A stretch of DNA of 64,000 nt from positions 1-64,000 of the forward strand of contig CM041531.1 of assembly GCA_023238725.1 (NCBI GenBank), in the 5' to 3' direction. The notes below the pieces were generated by a model. It did no database searches, was not told the DNA's origin, and saw only the letters and a program-made list of their open reading frames with translations. This document shows positions 41,045 through 56,000 of the stretch, one piece after another; within the stretch, counting starts at the first letter, position 1; every line of letters starts with the position of its first letter. The position numbers were made by a program, and so were the translations under genes. This DNA comes from Scortum barcoo. Taxonomy: Eukaryota > Chordata > Actinopteri > Centrarchiformes > Terapontidae.

Positions 41045-44000
41045 CTATACACACACACACACACACACATACAGAGTGTATTGACTTTATGTCTACTGTA
41101 TGTCTAATGACACACGTGAGAAAGCGAGGATGTGTGTGTGTGTGTGTGTGTGTATTTCCTGCCACTTACCGTTCTGGGTCAGACAAGGCATCTTCATCTC
41201 TCTGTACTCTGAGCTCATGAGCCAGCCATTCTGAAAATAACAACTTCACAAACACCACAAACGTTGAAGGTCTTCTCTGTCGTCAGATCAATCCATCATT
41301 TGTTTTCAATTAACATTCAAAGGAAAGTAACAAAATACTAGCTGCTCTCTGAACATACTCTACACAGTTCAACACATCATTTAGCTGTTACTAAGCTTCG
41401 TTCAAGCAACGAAGTGGACCCGTTGTACCTTATACTGTGGGAGGTTCTGTAGCTGATGGAAAGCAGGGTGCCTCCACAGATGCAAAGCAGTCGTCCTCCA
41501 GGTGCTGTTGGTGTCTGTGACGCTGCTCCACAGCCCGGGCAGGTTCTCCTCCTCGTATTCACTAACTGGACCAGCAGCAGCGACAGGAGTTCTTCTGGCT
41601 TCAGGCAACAGTCTTGGGATGAGGTACAGGAGCTGAACACACAAACAGTTACATGTAGAGCTGAACTAATATAATATCCTTTGTCTCCCTCCTCCCTCTC
41701 AGAGCATCATTTTGATTTCAGACATTTGTGCTTAACTGGAAATCAGTTTTTTTTATCGACTACTATTGTGTATCCTAATCAATAAGAGTAGAAGACTGAA
41801 CATTTCCTTGTGTGTCTGCGAATTGTGTAACATGTCTAGCTATTGTTGGATATCAGAAAGTAATGGTAGAGAGCTGTTTGTTGTAATTTACCTGCTGCTG
41901 AAAGGAGGTTAATTGATTAGTTGATAGACAGAAAAATAATTGTTTACATTTTCGAAAAGTGATTGATCTTTCAAGTCATTTATCAAGAAAAAAAGCCCAA
42001 ATTTTCTCTGGTTCCAGTCTCAAATGTGTTAATCTGCTGTATTATTCTGTTTTATATAATTATCATCATAAACTTAATACCTTTGGGTTTGGGACTGTAA
42101 CTGGGACAAAATGTAATGTTTAAAGACGTCACTGTCTGTGACATTTTACAAAGTGGAAAATGAATTGATCAGAAACGATCAATACAATAATTAGGGGTGG
42201 AATCACAGACATGATCTACTTCAATCTTTTTCAAGTGAATGGTGTGAATATTTATAAGAATCATAGCCCTGTCATGTGTTATGATATTTTTGTCATAAGA
42301 GTCTTATGACAACACACACCTAATAACATTATGGCATATAACAGAAAAAGACACCTTCTTATAGAAGCTGTTGAGGATATAGTCCTGCTGCTGTTGCTGA
42401 GGCAGTGAGTCCCCTCTGCAGATCCCATAACACACAGCTGCCACACACAACCTGCACGCCAAGAAGAAGACAGTGAATCAAGGTGGCAGCCCAGCCACAT
42501 GCCAGTATCACACACTGATGCTATCTCAAGAACGTTCAATTAATAACATGATGGTCACAGTATTCACATCAGAGACATTTCCTACAGTGAGTCTTTAACG
42601 AGTCAGCTAGAGCTTGTAACCTCACCTGGCACAGAAGAGCATGTTAGTCTGTGTGCTGCAGACTAGTGCTGAGCTAAGAGCTTCTGCAACAGCTACTGGC
42701 TCAGGCAGATGGGGCAGGACCAGCTGAACCAGAGGACTGTGTGACATGGAGGCGTGGAGATGGACCACAAAGGCTGCCAGACCGAGTAAGTGGGCAGAAC
42801 TCAACAACGACCCCTTTTTAGAAAGAAAGATTTGTAAAACTGACGAGTGACTGCGCTGATTTGACTGATGTGGAGGAATAAAGAAGTGAGGGGTGTTGAA
42901 ATGACAACAAACAGACAGAGAGGTGTATATGAATATGGATTTGTGTACCTGGTTATGAAATAGGTCCCAAAGTCTGTGCAGAAGGCTGGAGAGGAGCTGT
43001 GTGTTACCAAGCAGCATACTGACAAACCTGGAGGCCCACAGGCTCTGTCTGGAGAGGCAGAAAAGTATCTGGTGAGATGCACACTACAAAGACAGAGCCA
43101 CTGGATGTGTAGGGCGACTAAACACCACTCTGTACATTTGTGAGATTTTTTAAATCCCTGCCAATAATCCAATTCCTTCTTTATTATTTTCATGACTTTC
43201 GAAGTAGTTGTGCTACTCACTTATTAGGAGGGTTAGTTCGGGAAGCCTCTAACGTGCACTGGCAGAAGTTTCTCAGGATCATGTTGACGACCTGAGGACA
43301 TGAGGGAGGGATACATATAATTACTGACATGCATACACCTAAATCATACCGCAGAAGTGGCTATATAAACATGAAATTCATCAGTGCATACTTTGACATG
43401 GAGCTCAGAGGACGGAGGAGTGTTTATGTGGAGTTTGATGACCGCATGTCCGATCGGCTCATTAGGACAGCCGGGAAAGATGACACTCAGAGTGTGTGAG
43501 ATCCTGGACAGCTGGGCCAACATTTCTGAGGATACATGACCAACGTGAGAGGTAGAGGAATAAGGGATTCAAAGAAAATAAGTCTTTCTGAGGTTGGGGA
43601 TGTGCTTCATGACTGAACATTATTGTTTTCGTTGTTTGTAGAAGTATTTAAGGAGCACACACTCTTGACTACTAGCTAAAATTAGTGAACAAACACTGGC
43701 GGCACACACTGCACAATTAGATTTAGAAGGTTTTTGTTTATTTTTTTTTTTTTTTATTAGAGGTTTCAAAGCCACATATCCCCGGAACAAAAAAAAAAAA
43801 AAGAAAAAAAGAAAAAGACCTGCAAACTTGCATTAAGAAAACAAAGAACCAAAGATAACTTCAGAAAAGATTAGTTAGTCCACTACTTATCGTTACAAGT
43901 TTATCTCACTGCATTACGTCAAGTCATGAAGTCAGTCTTACCCCTAACTACACAACACAAAGCGTGTGTGTGTTGTACTTTCTCCATATCTGCCTACCTT

Positions 44001-47000
44001 CATCATTTCCCGCAACTAGCAGCTTTGTGAACTCCTGCAGCTGAATCTTCAGGACCTCCAGAGGATCATCAGTAGTGTCCAAACACACTGAACTCCCTGA
44101 AAAACACAACACTGTGTAAATGCACTCATCTGTCTCTCAGTGATAAGACGGTCATGCAACGTTGCCCATTGTATGTGCTATGAATATTAGCTAGTAACAC
44201 AGACATTAAAAAATGAACTGTTTTGTTTTTCCAGGTTGTTTTTCCAGTTACACCACGAGAGCAAATTCATATAGATTCATATACTTAAACAAAACTGTAC
44301 TGAAACCACATACAAAAATAAATGGCATCTTTGTTGGTATATAATAAATGAGTTATAAAGAATACCCACTGTCCTGCTGCCTCTGTTTCTGGCAGGACTC
44401 CACATAAGCTGAATACTGTGCAGCAGGAATCTTATCTGCCCTGAATACAGACAAACAACCGTCACAACAGTGAAAATACACAAAATAATCACAGATAATC
44501 ATTATTGGTATGGTATTAATCTCTAGGTTATTCTTATCAGCCATAAAAAATGAAAACTGATAAGCAATGATGCATTTTGATGCATCATTGATGATGCACA
44601 TACATTTTGCTATGTGCATAATGTATGTGCATACATTAAGCAATAACTACATGACAGGGTAAAAGTTTAAGTGATAACATGATAACAGTTAAAAATGAAC
44701 CTGAAGAGCAATAAAGAACATTTTACATGTACATTTTACAGACTTCTGATGATAACTCACTTTTTCAATGCTTCTATGAAACTCATCCAGGCATCAGCTT
44801 TCACAGGAAGCTGTAATTGAAAGACAAGGTCGAATTTGGGACCAAATACAAATAACAAAACAACTTAACCTGAGAATTTGTATATTAACGAAGTGTAGCA
44901 ATAGTAATGAGGAGTTGCTCACCACTCTTGGTGTCAGCAGAGCAGGGAGGAATCGTGTCAGAAAATACGGCCTCCGGAAAATACTGTGAGAGGACAGAGG
45001 TGTCAAACCAAGAATATCTCTGTGTAATTCAATTTTTACATCAACAATGAAACCCAGATATTTAAGGAGCCTCATGCACTCATGCACTGTGATGTACTTT
45101 ACATTTGTGCAGCAGGTGAGATGATGATCTGACTGAATACCTGGCCTCCATGACTGTGGCCGAGATTTTTCCTGTGCTCTCAAACAGAGACACTGCCTTC
45201 TCTACATCCTGCATGGCCTGGCACTGGGGCTGCAGGCACACAAACACTATACTGTTATACTGTTCAGATATAAACATACAATTGTGTGTGTGTGATAATA
45301 AAACTTGAAATTGAAACTAATACAAGTAAAATCTTTGCTTTGTGTTGCTAGGTCCACATCAAATTATGTTGATTTTAGGGAATAAATTAATGAGACCTAT
45401 CAAAATAAGGTGATAGTCTCATTAGCCTGAATGCCGAGGCACACACAATTCATCAACAGATACTATTGTACAAACAACCACTGGGTGTCACTGTTACCTG
45501 CATTGGAGTTCCAGCTGCACCAGAAACATCCTCATATAAACCCATGTCCTCCACTGATTCCTGCATGTACACACACACACACACAGAATCATGAATGTAG
45601 TAGCATCATTACACAGCTGGGTGGACTGTGTCCAGTACAGATTCTGTGACTGTAATAATACAGTTGTTATGTTGTGTTATTTTTATACTGTCTCAAACAG
45701 GTATTGAGGTATTGAGGGCCTTTAATTCTCACCTTGAGGTCAGCCAGTCTGGTCTTGGCCAGAGAGACATACTCCATCAGGAGGCTGCGGTGTTTCACAG
45801 GTACATATGGAGGGTGGAGGATGTGAACCTGCCACGTGAAAATGGCAGTGAGGTGTTAAAACTCACAGTTGGCTCATTTCTCTGTGCTTCCAGTGTTTTC
45901 ATATAGTTTACACTGTAACTGTATCTTTCAGCTGCTGTTTTGTTGACAGAGAGTGTGACACAGACTGCAGACCAGTGGTGGAAAAAGAACTCGTATCATT
46001 TATTTGTGTAAAAATACCAATATAAATATGAAATATTCCATTACAAGTAACAGTCCTGTCTTTAAGTAAAACTATACAGGTAAAAGTAAAAGTATTCATT
46101 CCCCTGTGACTGATATATTATTACATATGCAACAATGTGTGAGCAGTATTTGACTGTTGTAGCTGGTTGAAGTGGAGCTAGTTTTACTTCATGTACAGTC
46201 AGGTAGTTTAGCCCAGTGTTTTCCAACGTAGGGGTGGGGCCCCATCTAGGTGTCACGACATAAAACTGGAGGGTTACAAAATGATTAAGGAAACTACAAA
46301 ACTCTAAGTTTGAACTAATTTTTCACTTTACTCTTAATGTGACCTCTCAGAACCTGGAATAGCTATTTATATGAAGAATGTCACCTTGAGGTACTGTGGA
46401 GGTTCAAAAGGCACCAAGTCAGACAGGAACTTCAGCAGAAACACCAGAGATTTTTTACTGGTCGCATGGTAGCCACTGCCCCCACCGAAAGACATCTGGA
46501 AAGGCAGAAAAGAAAATGCAACTAGTAAAAGTACTAATCTTAAAGGGGTAAGAAATATTCAGCTCTCTGAGTCTCTATCTACTGTATGACAAGAGCAAAC
46601 TGCACAAATAAACAACTGTTGCATCACTGTTTGCTCAACGACTCCATCAATCCACACAAGCAATATGACACCTTGAACCAGTCGCTGTAAGAGGGGAAGA
46701 CGCCGGGTCCCTCCAGTGCACCCTGTCGAGCCAACAGGAAGGCAGTTATCATGTTCTCCAGGTCATAGCCTTCAAATGCAGAGCTCAGCAGTCTGGACAG
46801 CAGCTCTGGAAGAAACACAACAGACCCCTTTTAACATGACTTTTATACAAGTCATTTATACAACTGGTAGTAAAAGTGAATCCTATTTCTATTCAGTTGT
46901 GTTTATACTTATTGCTAAATCCGTAAAGTAGAAGTAGGTAACTTATCTCAAAATGACTTCTGGTGATATTTGCAAAAACTGTCACTTTGTCCTGAGAGTG

Positions 47001-50000
47001 GTACATGAGACATTTAATCTGTGATAAAAATAGTCTTCTCTAAAGCCTCTAAGGACATTTGAATCCACCATGCCTGAATCAAATCAACCAATCAGAGCAG
47101 AGTATCTGACGGCGCTTCAATCCTTCAATTCCAAAGAGTTTACACAAAAGAAAAGTAAACAGAAAAAGAGCAAAGAAGAAAAACTAATTAAAAAGAAACA
47201 ATTAGAGCAATTGATGCTGTAGGAAGGGGCTTCGGAGGCAAGCTGGTGCAAATGTATAGAGAGGGAAAGGGACTGGGACTATGTACTTTTCAAAATAAGA
47301 GCGCTTTCTCCTGATCTTACCAGCTGGCATATTAAATCTATGAGAATCCTGTAGGAGAACTATTTAATCAAACACAGGTGAAATATGTACTTGTAAATAT
47401 GCTAATATGCTGGTTTTGAACAAATGGGGGATCACAGAGTTTATGATGGAAGAATAGTACAGTCAAATAATGATGCACCGCAAAAATCCATTACTCTGTC
47501 CAAATCATCAAATGTATGTATTGGTACTTGGTATTTATAATCCAACACAGTAGGTATCAGTAAAAGCCTGTTGCTCCTTTGTATTTACCTCTCAGGCAGG
47601 GCTGGGCACACGCGTTGTAAACGAGAAGAGTGGGGACGAAGCACAGGACATGTTTCCAGCTGACCTCGTGGGTTTCCAAAACTTGCTGCAGGTGACTAAG
47701 CAGCTGCTCCACACTGAAGATCACAGCCAGCTTTTACAGAAACAATACAGGTGAGTTAGTGTTATTTCCATTACAAAAGACCATGACAGCTACAGATGTA
47801 AAGACACAAAAGGCACTAAAAGTAAGCCTTTTTAATTCTGTGAAACCAAATAGTGAAGTGCTAATCTAGAGAAAGCAGGATCCAAACACAAGGGTTGGCT
47901 GGCAGACTGACATACGAGCTGTTTGTTGCAGCTGAGAACATCATCACAGATAAATCAATACTCTCACTTCCCTTGGGCTGAAGGCCATACAACTGAATCC
48001 TAAAGTGACTCGACCGCTGTTACACCATCTACAGTTTCAAATACAGGAATGACATTGACTTCGTACACAGCAGGAGTGAGGCTGCTAAAATGATGCGCAT
48101 GATGTTTCACTTTAATAATGTTTTGAAAAAACAACAGTCAGCTTCATACAGATACATCAGCTTAGAGTCATAAAATCCACAGATGGCAGTGAAATCCAAA
48201 GGTAAGAGTGACTGAGTGAGAGTGAGAACAGTTTAATGTAACATGCAAAAAGTCGTTTTAATCTTGTCAGATTTAGTGATGTGAAGGTTTACAAACCCAG
48301 TTGCCTGGGCTACAAGAAACATTTACCTTACGGAAAAGAGAGGTCAACAACTGGCTGGCTTTTGCAAAGGTCCACTCGTTCTGCAGACTGATGGCATCTG
48401 ACACTAAGGACATGTAATTCAACTGTCACACTTCAGGCTTTAAATTACTTTTGATAGCATCAAGAAAGCAGTATTTACTGTACATCAGGATACTTATTTT
48501 AGAGTCTTCTGACCTCATTTGAAGTTCTTTCCAGGTCAAAGCATCATTTTAGGTACAAGTATTATCAAGCAAAAGCAGCATCAATCTTTTAATACGAGCC
48601 GTGCTGTAACTTGTCCTCACCTGTTAGTCGAGGTTTGTAAGTGAGAGTCTGTGTGAGGGAGTGTGTGAAGAAACGCTGAAGGGCCTCTGCTGACACTGAA
48701 ACTCCACACAATGAAGCATCAAATATCTGAATCCTGTAGAAAACAGGGCAGAGCAGTGAGAAACAGACATCTAATATCATACATGTTCTCAACGCTGAGG
48801 CTAGAAACTTAAAATGTATTTTTGTATAGAAAAAGCAGAGTTCACTCTCATGCTACTGACCACAGTATGAGAGTGTTTAAATAATTATTTTGAGTTTAAT
48901 TACAGCAGATCAAACTCCACAGTCAGTGTTTTACATATATGACTCTCAGACTGAGTGGAGGTGTGCAGTGCTTCTTAGTCTACCTCCATGTTTAAAAGGT
49001 CAGCTTACTGCTGCACACAGAGTCGAATGGCTGTGACTGAGTGTGTGAAGCAAGCAGACTGAGAAGAGAGTGGATTACTGTTACACTGGTTTATGCAAAC
49101 AGTCTGATCATAGGTGCCAGGTGCTCTGCTTCAGCATTTCAGGACCAGACATACGCCAGGAATTTTCAGAGTTTACTGAGAACAACAGAGTTTTCAGGCA
49201 GCTGCCGTCCTTCTGGATTGAAGACCGCTCAGAAACGCCTGTGGTGACGCAAGCAACAAGTCTGCACATTCCACACTTCAAGATGGATCTTTTGCTCTCA
49301 GGATCCCATTACCAGTCGTGGGCTGATAATTTGGACAATAGCGCATCCAGGTGATCCTCATCAGCTCATAAAATCAGGAAATACTACGCAACCATGTCGT
49401 ATTGAACAGCTTTCACCTTCAGGTTTACATCAGTCACTGATACATTAACTACATTAGAGCTGAAACTATTGAACAGAAAATTAGTAACTATTCTGACAGA
49501 GGATTAATCCTTCATTCTTTACTATATTCTGTCATTCTTCGGTCATTGTACTATACACCCTGGCATAAGGGTGCTTGACTTGAATAAAAATGAATATTTG
49601 ATTTGATAGCTGATGAAAATCATCAAGTGCCACCGAATCCAGTAATAATAGATAATGATAGACAATAGACAACAATAGACCCAGGACAGATTTTTAAAAC
49701 CACGACTTGGATACTTTTCAAGTGCAATTTTTAACTGAACTTAGAAAGACATAACTTGGACAGTTTGTACACTAAGAACAGCGTATCCTGCATAAATCAC
49801 TGATTTGTTTTTTATTTCTCTTTGTTCTTCTTGATATTTAGTCATTTATACAGAATATCACATTTTCTTGGATGTCTACATTTGCTATTTAGAACAAATA
49901 AATGATGTGCTTGAATACTGATAAATGTCTATATGTTCTCTGTTGTGTGTCAGTCTTTTTCTTAAACATCAGTCTCAACAAGTCTCTGATTTCATGAAGA

Positions 50001-53000
50001 TTAATAAGACGAATAAAAGACCAATAAAAAAATCACCATAGCTCGGGTCCTGTTTCAGCAGCCTGCAGTGTCAGACTCTTTTCCACAGCGTCTAGAAGCC
50101 CTGAAGAAGACAGGCAGAAAAACAATGAAATGTTTAAAAGCAAGGCAGAAAAGGAGAGTACTAAAATGACAGTGGGATGTTTTAGCAGTTAAAGAAGTAG
50201 AAAATAGCTTTCAAGGTCCAGAGGTGTGAATCAAAGTGCTTTACTAAATATTTAATCAGCAGTGGACAGGCTGAGTGGGACGGGGACATGGACACTCACA
50301 GTAGAGCATGTCATCCAGCACTGAGCGGCAGAGCACAGAAATCCTCCGGTCTGCACCTGCAGGCTCGTGGCTCGGCTCAAAACCAGTCCCCACCAAGACT
50401 GCAGCCACAGCTGAAAAACAGGAGATCTGTTATTAGTGTTACCCCTCATTAGTGCATTTTCTTTCTTTGTAGTTTGGGTGATTACAGTTCAAACACTTAA
50501 CCCTGTTGGTGCAAGTGACTTGCTTTGGTGGATGGTGGATTTTACAGAACCACGATAAAACCCGTCCTGACATTCAGTGATTTGACTGTATGTGAATCTA
50601 AATGTGATGAACAGACTCAACAAGTCAACAGTGTCAAGGTGGTAAAATCACTGGTGAACAGCAGCCCTCTTTGTCAGACATTCTACACCAGAAAATGACA
50701 CAGAAAGCAACTTTTCTTTAAGGAATCTGAACATCCTGCTATCTGGTTAGAGATACTGGTAAAAAGCAGGCCACTGCTGAGGACTTTTTATGAGACTGTG
50801 GTGGCGTCTGTGGTCTCCTATGCAGTGGTCTGCTGGGGAGGGGGGAGTGTTCTGAGCGGGACAAGAAGAGGCTCAACAGACTGATTAAAAGAGCCAGCTC
50901 AGTCTGTGGCTGCCCCCTGGACTCCATCGAGGTGATGAGGGAGAGGAGGAGGGCTCTGGCCAAACTGTCCACCATCATGGACAACACCTCCCACCCTCTG
51001 CATCAGACTGTGGGGGCCTTAAGCAGCTCCTTCAGTAAAAGACTCAGACACCCAAGGTGTAGGAAGGAGCGCTTCCGCACAGGTCCTTCATCCCAAACAC
51101 CATCAGACTGTTTAATGCTGCACTATAATTCTGTTTGTTATTGCAACAAACACTTCCATACCACAGTAGGACTGATGTTTACTGATGTTCATCAATGCAC
51201 TGATGTTTACTGATGTTTACTGATGTCCTAGCAATGCACTTTATGGTCTTTTTTTCATTCCACTCATTTACTATACTGGTTAATTCATATCTTCTACATA
51301 TCCATATTCAGCTGTGCAATAACACCTCACCACTGCACATCTAACTGGGTGAGGCTGTGTATATAAATACTGTTTCTTTCTTTTTCTGTTATTATTATTA
51401 CTTTACTATTTATTGTACATACTGTTTTTTGTGTCTTTGTGTGTTTTTTTTTCGTCTATTATTTAATGTCTCTTTTACTTTTTTTTGAGCTGCTGTAACA
51501 GTGGAATTTCCCCACCGTGGGATCAATAAAAGATCTTATCTTAATAACAAAAAAAAAGGTAAAACTAAACTCAGCTAGCAGTACTTTTTACAGGAGAGGA
51601 ATAAGAGGATTAGACACACAGTAACATTTTCCTGATATGGCTCAAGATGAGGAGGAAACTCTGATTCTATTCTGTGATGAAACTGGTTTCCAGAGTGAAA
51701 CTAAAGTCATAGCTGATCAGGATAAACTTTCACAGAAATAAAAGAGCTTTTGTGTGTCTGATCTAGGTGATCAACAGCTTGAAGTTTTGTGATGAGGTGT
51801 TGTTGTTGATTAAACATAAATCTCCCATGAAGCACAAAGAACTGTGTGTCCTTACTCGCCAACACTTTCTGTTGAACTTGTTTGGTCTCCTCTTCTCCCC
51901 GTGGAGGTGTCCAGCCACACAGAGCCTTCAACTGAGACACCAACCACAACCTCACTCCTTCATCGCTGAGTGGAGAAGAAGCAACAAGAGGGCAGAACTC
52001 AGTGAGGGGTTAAAGATCGCTTCAGGTGTCAGCCATGTTTTCAACCCACACTATCCTCGAGCCAAGCTTACATTTGAGTCCTTCTGTCAACTGAACTCAG
52101 TGTACAATTTAAAAGATGGTTCTGACTACATCCACAGAGGGGCACTGTAACAACAACACTGACAGCAAACTGCCTTTTGTTGTGAGTTTAACAAAGTACT
52201 GAATTTGTAGTAATGAATGACATCGCTAAAAACACCTTCAAGAATCTGAATTTTGATTGAGCAGAGGTTAATTTCAAGTTGTCATCAGAAACAAGATTTC
52301 TTTTACAAATTCACACATTCAAATCTTGATTCTGAGCTTCTCTCTCTTGGATTATGTGACTGGGAATATAATCTGATAGGCCTGAGGTCACATCGATGGT
52401 AGTGTGGGTGTTCAAGATTGAACTGTTCATTAAAAATTCTGTTGTCTGAAGTTCTGTCTGAAGCTCTGCTCCAGTTATGTAAGGTTGTTGGGGGGGTCAT
52501 AGGAGTTTCCTAATCCACTCTACGTGTGTTTCATGGACTTGGAGAAGGCTTAGGATCGTATCTCCTGGGGAGCCCCGTGGGAGGCACTGCAGAGGTATGG
52601 GGGACAGGACCTTTTTATAACCAGTGTGATAAACAGATTTGTTTTAAAGTAAAAAACATAAAAAATTCATAGAATTTATATTTCAACATTAATTGTTTAG
52701 AAGTGGTTAAATACACAGTTATGTCTTCAGTTTCTTGTAATATTCAAATCCTTCAGGACTTTCTTTGCTTTCCTAGTCTCTGTAGAAGTAAAAATACCTG
52801 TCTGAAAGTTGCTTGAATTTAATTTGGTCATTTTTGCTGAACTCACTTCTCTGTCTTGTTATCTTACAGAGCCAGCAGCTGCAGGACATTAAACCCTCTG
52901 TCCTCTAAACTAGCTCCACAGCAGCTCAGTGCTAAAGTCCAACAAGAGAAGAAATATTTCTTACCTCTCTAAAATGTACTTCAGAGTGAGGATGTTGTAA

Positions 53001-56000
53001 AAATGAAGATGATACACCACCTCCAGCTTGGCTAGCCTCTGTAAAAATACCACATTAAATATTTCATTTACTACACCCACTCCATTATGTAAGAAAGTCG
53101 TAACAAAGTCAGGCTGAGTTTTTCATGTTGTGGCAGTTTTTTATAATTTAAACTTCTAAATTCACTTCAGTTTTTTTCTTTGGCTCACTTGAATAGAAAA
53201 CCTTAAACAAATGTTTTTTAAGTAACTTAATAGAAACTAAATAGAATCACAATGAACTCCAACACACATACACACACACACACACACACAAACACCTGAT
53301 CTCTTCCGTACTCTTGCCAGAGCAGTTTAGGGCAGAGGGCTCCCTGTGACAACAGTTCTTTGCTGGACTCCAACAGGGCACGCAGCTGGACCTGGAGAGG
53401 AGACAGGGATGGGATGGACAGTATAAGGATTATAGATCTGACATGTTTCTGTACTCTGACCAAGAATCCTGGCAAATATAAGACAAACTCAGGGTGGAGA
53501 CTTCTGTGGTTGCAACTGTAGCTGAACAATGTTGAACCACAGAAGTAACGATCTGCCATCAGATCTGCAGCACAGCAGGCATTTTCAGCATGCAGCCATG
53601 ATATAACAATAAAGTTGTGGCAGCAGAGAAGTTAACCAGAAAATACAAAGTCGCTGTGCTTTGTGACACAACAGTCAGATACTACACTATTGGTGTCGCT
53701 CACATTTTTTGTAAACATCCATTTATGACATTCAGAGTGCAGGACATCCATTAGAATCTGACTTATCAGCATATTCTCAGTAAAACTGTACATTACAAAT
53801 GCAACATTTATGTAATTATGTAAAGTTCTTAGAGATCAAGATCTCTTTAACAAGGAATAACTACAGAAAAAAGAATAAAAAATCATAACACAAGACATGG
53901 ATAAATATAACCACAGAAATCTCTACATGGTACAAATTTAAAAACTTGGGATGAGAAATTGGATGAGATGTTAAAATGTTTGCAATTTTTTAATCCGTGT
54001 AATTAATTCTGTGTATATGATGAATAGAGGTGGAACTTAGTCTTCTGGAATTCAGCCTTTACTTGTGGGGTATAAACAGTGGGCCAGCCCTGAGATTTAA
54101 GGCGAGTTCCAGATAGTATTATACACATATCATGTTCTGTATGCTGATGAAGGTGTAATGTTTTAACAATTATTATCATAAGAAAAACTAAATTTGTACC
54201 TATTTTAAACTAATAGAAAATAATAAATAAATAAAACAATGTTTAAACTGAGACTTTGGAAAGAGGAGGGGATGTGATATACAGAGGCAGCTTTAGACTA
54301 AATAATTAGAACCCACTGGGTTAAACTGACAGGCACAAGAATGCCTTATGTGAAGATCCAAGGGAAACATCATCAGCATGTTGTACAGAGATGTGCCTAA
54401 TTCAAAATAGTGACACCTGCACTGACTTCAAAAACCAACACTGTGTTGATGAAGTGGCTGGTAAATGTTCAGATGCATTGAAAAAATTCTCTACAGTCAA
54501 CAATTTGTAAAATGATGGCTCTTCTTTTTTGTTTTTACATCTACATGCTGATTGAGTGCTCACCAGAATATACCACAAAGAAATATGACGTCAAATCCTG
54601 CTGTCAGACACTCACGCGCTGAGAGGAAGTGAGCAGCTCTCTCCTCTCGTCCTCCTCCTCCTTCACTTCCTCAGTCCCAGTGATCTCCATCAGTCTCTCT
54701 ACCACCATCCTGACTGACAGCACTGCCACCGGGACGTTGAGCTGCGTGGCCTGACGCCTCAGCGCACACACTGTCAAAAAACAATACAACACATCCTGCA
54801 GTTCACAGCAATGCCTACATATAAAAGCAAGCAAACAGCAGCTGGAGATTTACAGTTGTCCAGGAGATAAATATACACAAATTTGGACATCATTAAAGAA
54901 TATGTGAATTTGTTTGCTGTCCAGACGCTGACTCAAATATGAGATGTTAGAGTCCTCACACCCAACAAACAGAGTTTCAGACATCCTTGCAGGACAGTTT
55001 AATAGCTGTCATGGGTGTTTATAGCAGAAGGTGGCCTCTGGGCCTGAGTGTGTTACTTTTTCAGCATTTGCCACACCACCACAGAGGCCATTTCTGACCA
55101 TATGATAGGCTGTATCAAACACTCACCCAGCAGTGGACCTGTAACACCAGATGAGACGCCTTCAGACTCTGCCTCTTTCTGCTCTCTATTCTGCAAAATG
55201 TTGCATGGATCTGGATTCTATGAAAAGTGTGGAAAATACAGTAAAGATACAACATATTAGTGCAAAATCAACAACTACTGAACCTGTACATATCACTTCA
55301 CTCTCAGCCCTCCCTCTAACTAGTTCTCTCACAAGTAGCGTAGTTCTACTTCTGAGAAAATTTGAGCGTGAGCAGCTAAATCTTTAAAAGCATCTCACAC
55401 ATTTATGATCCACACAGAATTACTTATTCCAACACATTTTAGGGGAGGTTTTGTGATATAAACAGTCATCCTTTGAGCCAAACTGCAATGCAGAATATTT
55501 TCCATCATTTTTCATCCGACACTCATGACAATGCCAGATGTTACATGCCTCTTTCTCACTCAACAGAGTAGTATAAAATGTCAGTATCGTGGTGCTGAAA
55601 TGTTTTTTCATTAGCTGTGCAGCCCAGGAGGTCCTGCCTTCATCCTGAAGTCCTGCTCACTCACTGAAGTCCGCTCACTCACCCCGACCTCCCTGAGCAG
55701 GCTGCTGAGCAGGCTGCTCTGGTTCTGCTGCTGCTCAACATCTGGATCGCTGCCTCCTGCAGACGCTGGCCATCTCCCTGCTTCGGCCTCTTCACCACAC
55801 GACCAGCTGGTAATACAACAGCAGGAAACACACACACACACACACAACAGCAGGGAACACACACACACACACACATACACGCACAACAGCAGGAAAAACA
55901 CACAATCCTTGGAATTATACTTCATATAGATAAATGACAGAAGTTATTCACATAATACTGTACATACACTATTCCTGTAGCGGATTATTTTGTTGAAAAG

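Noticed and set aside
41377..41640. Alternative reading frame over fanca exon 27 as a separate small gene
   Set aside because: The other frame carries the FANCA similarity and phase-correct splice sites; this one is a shadow.
46960..47330. Possible mobile element in fanca intron 12
   Set aside because: A few words looked repeat-like (AATCAAATCAACCAATCAG), but I could not identify ends, a family or coding remnants.
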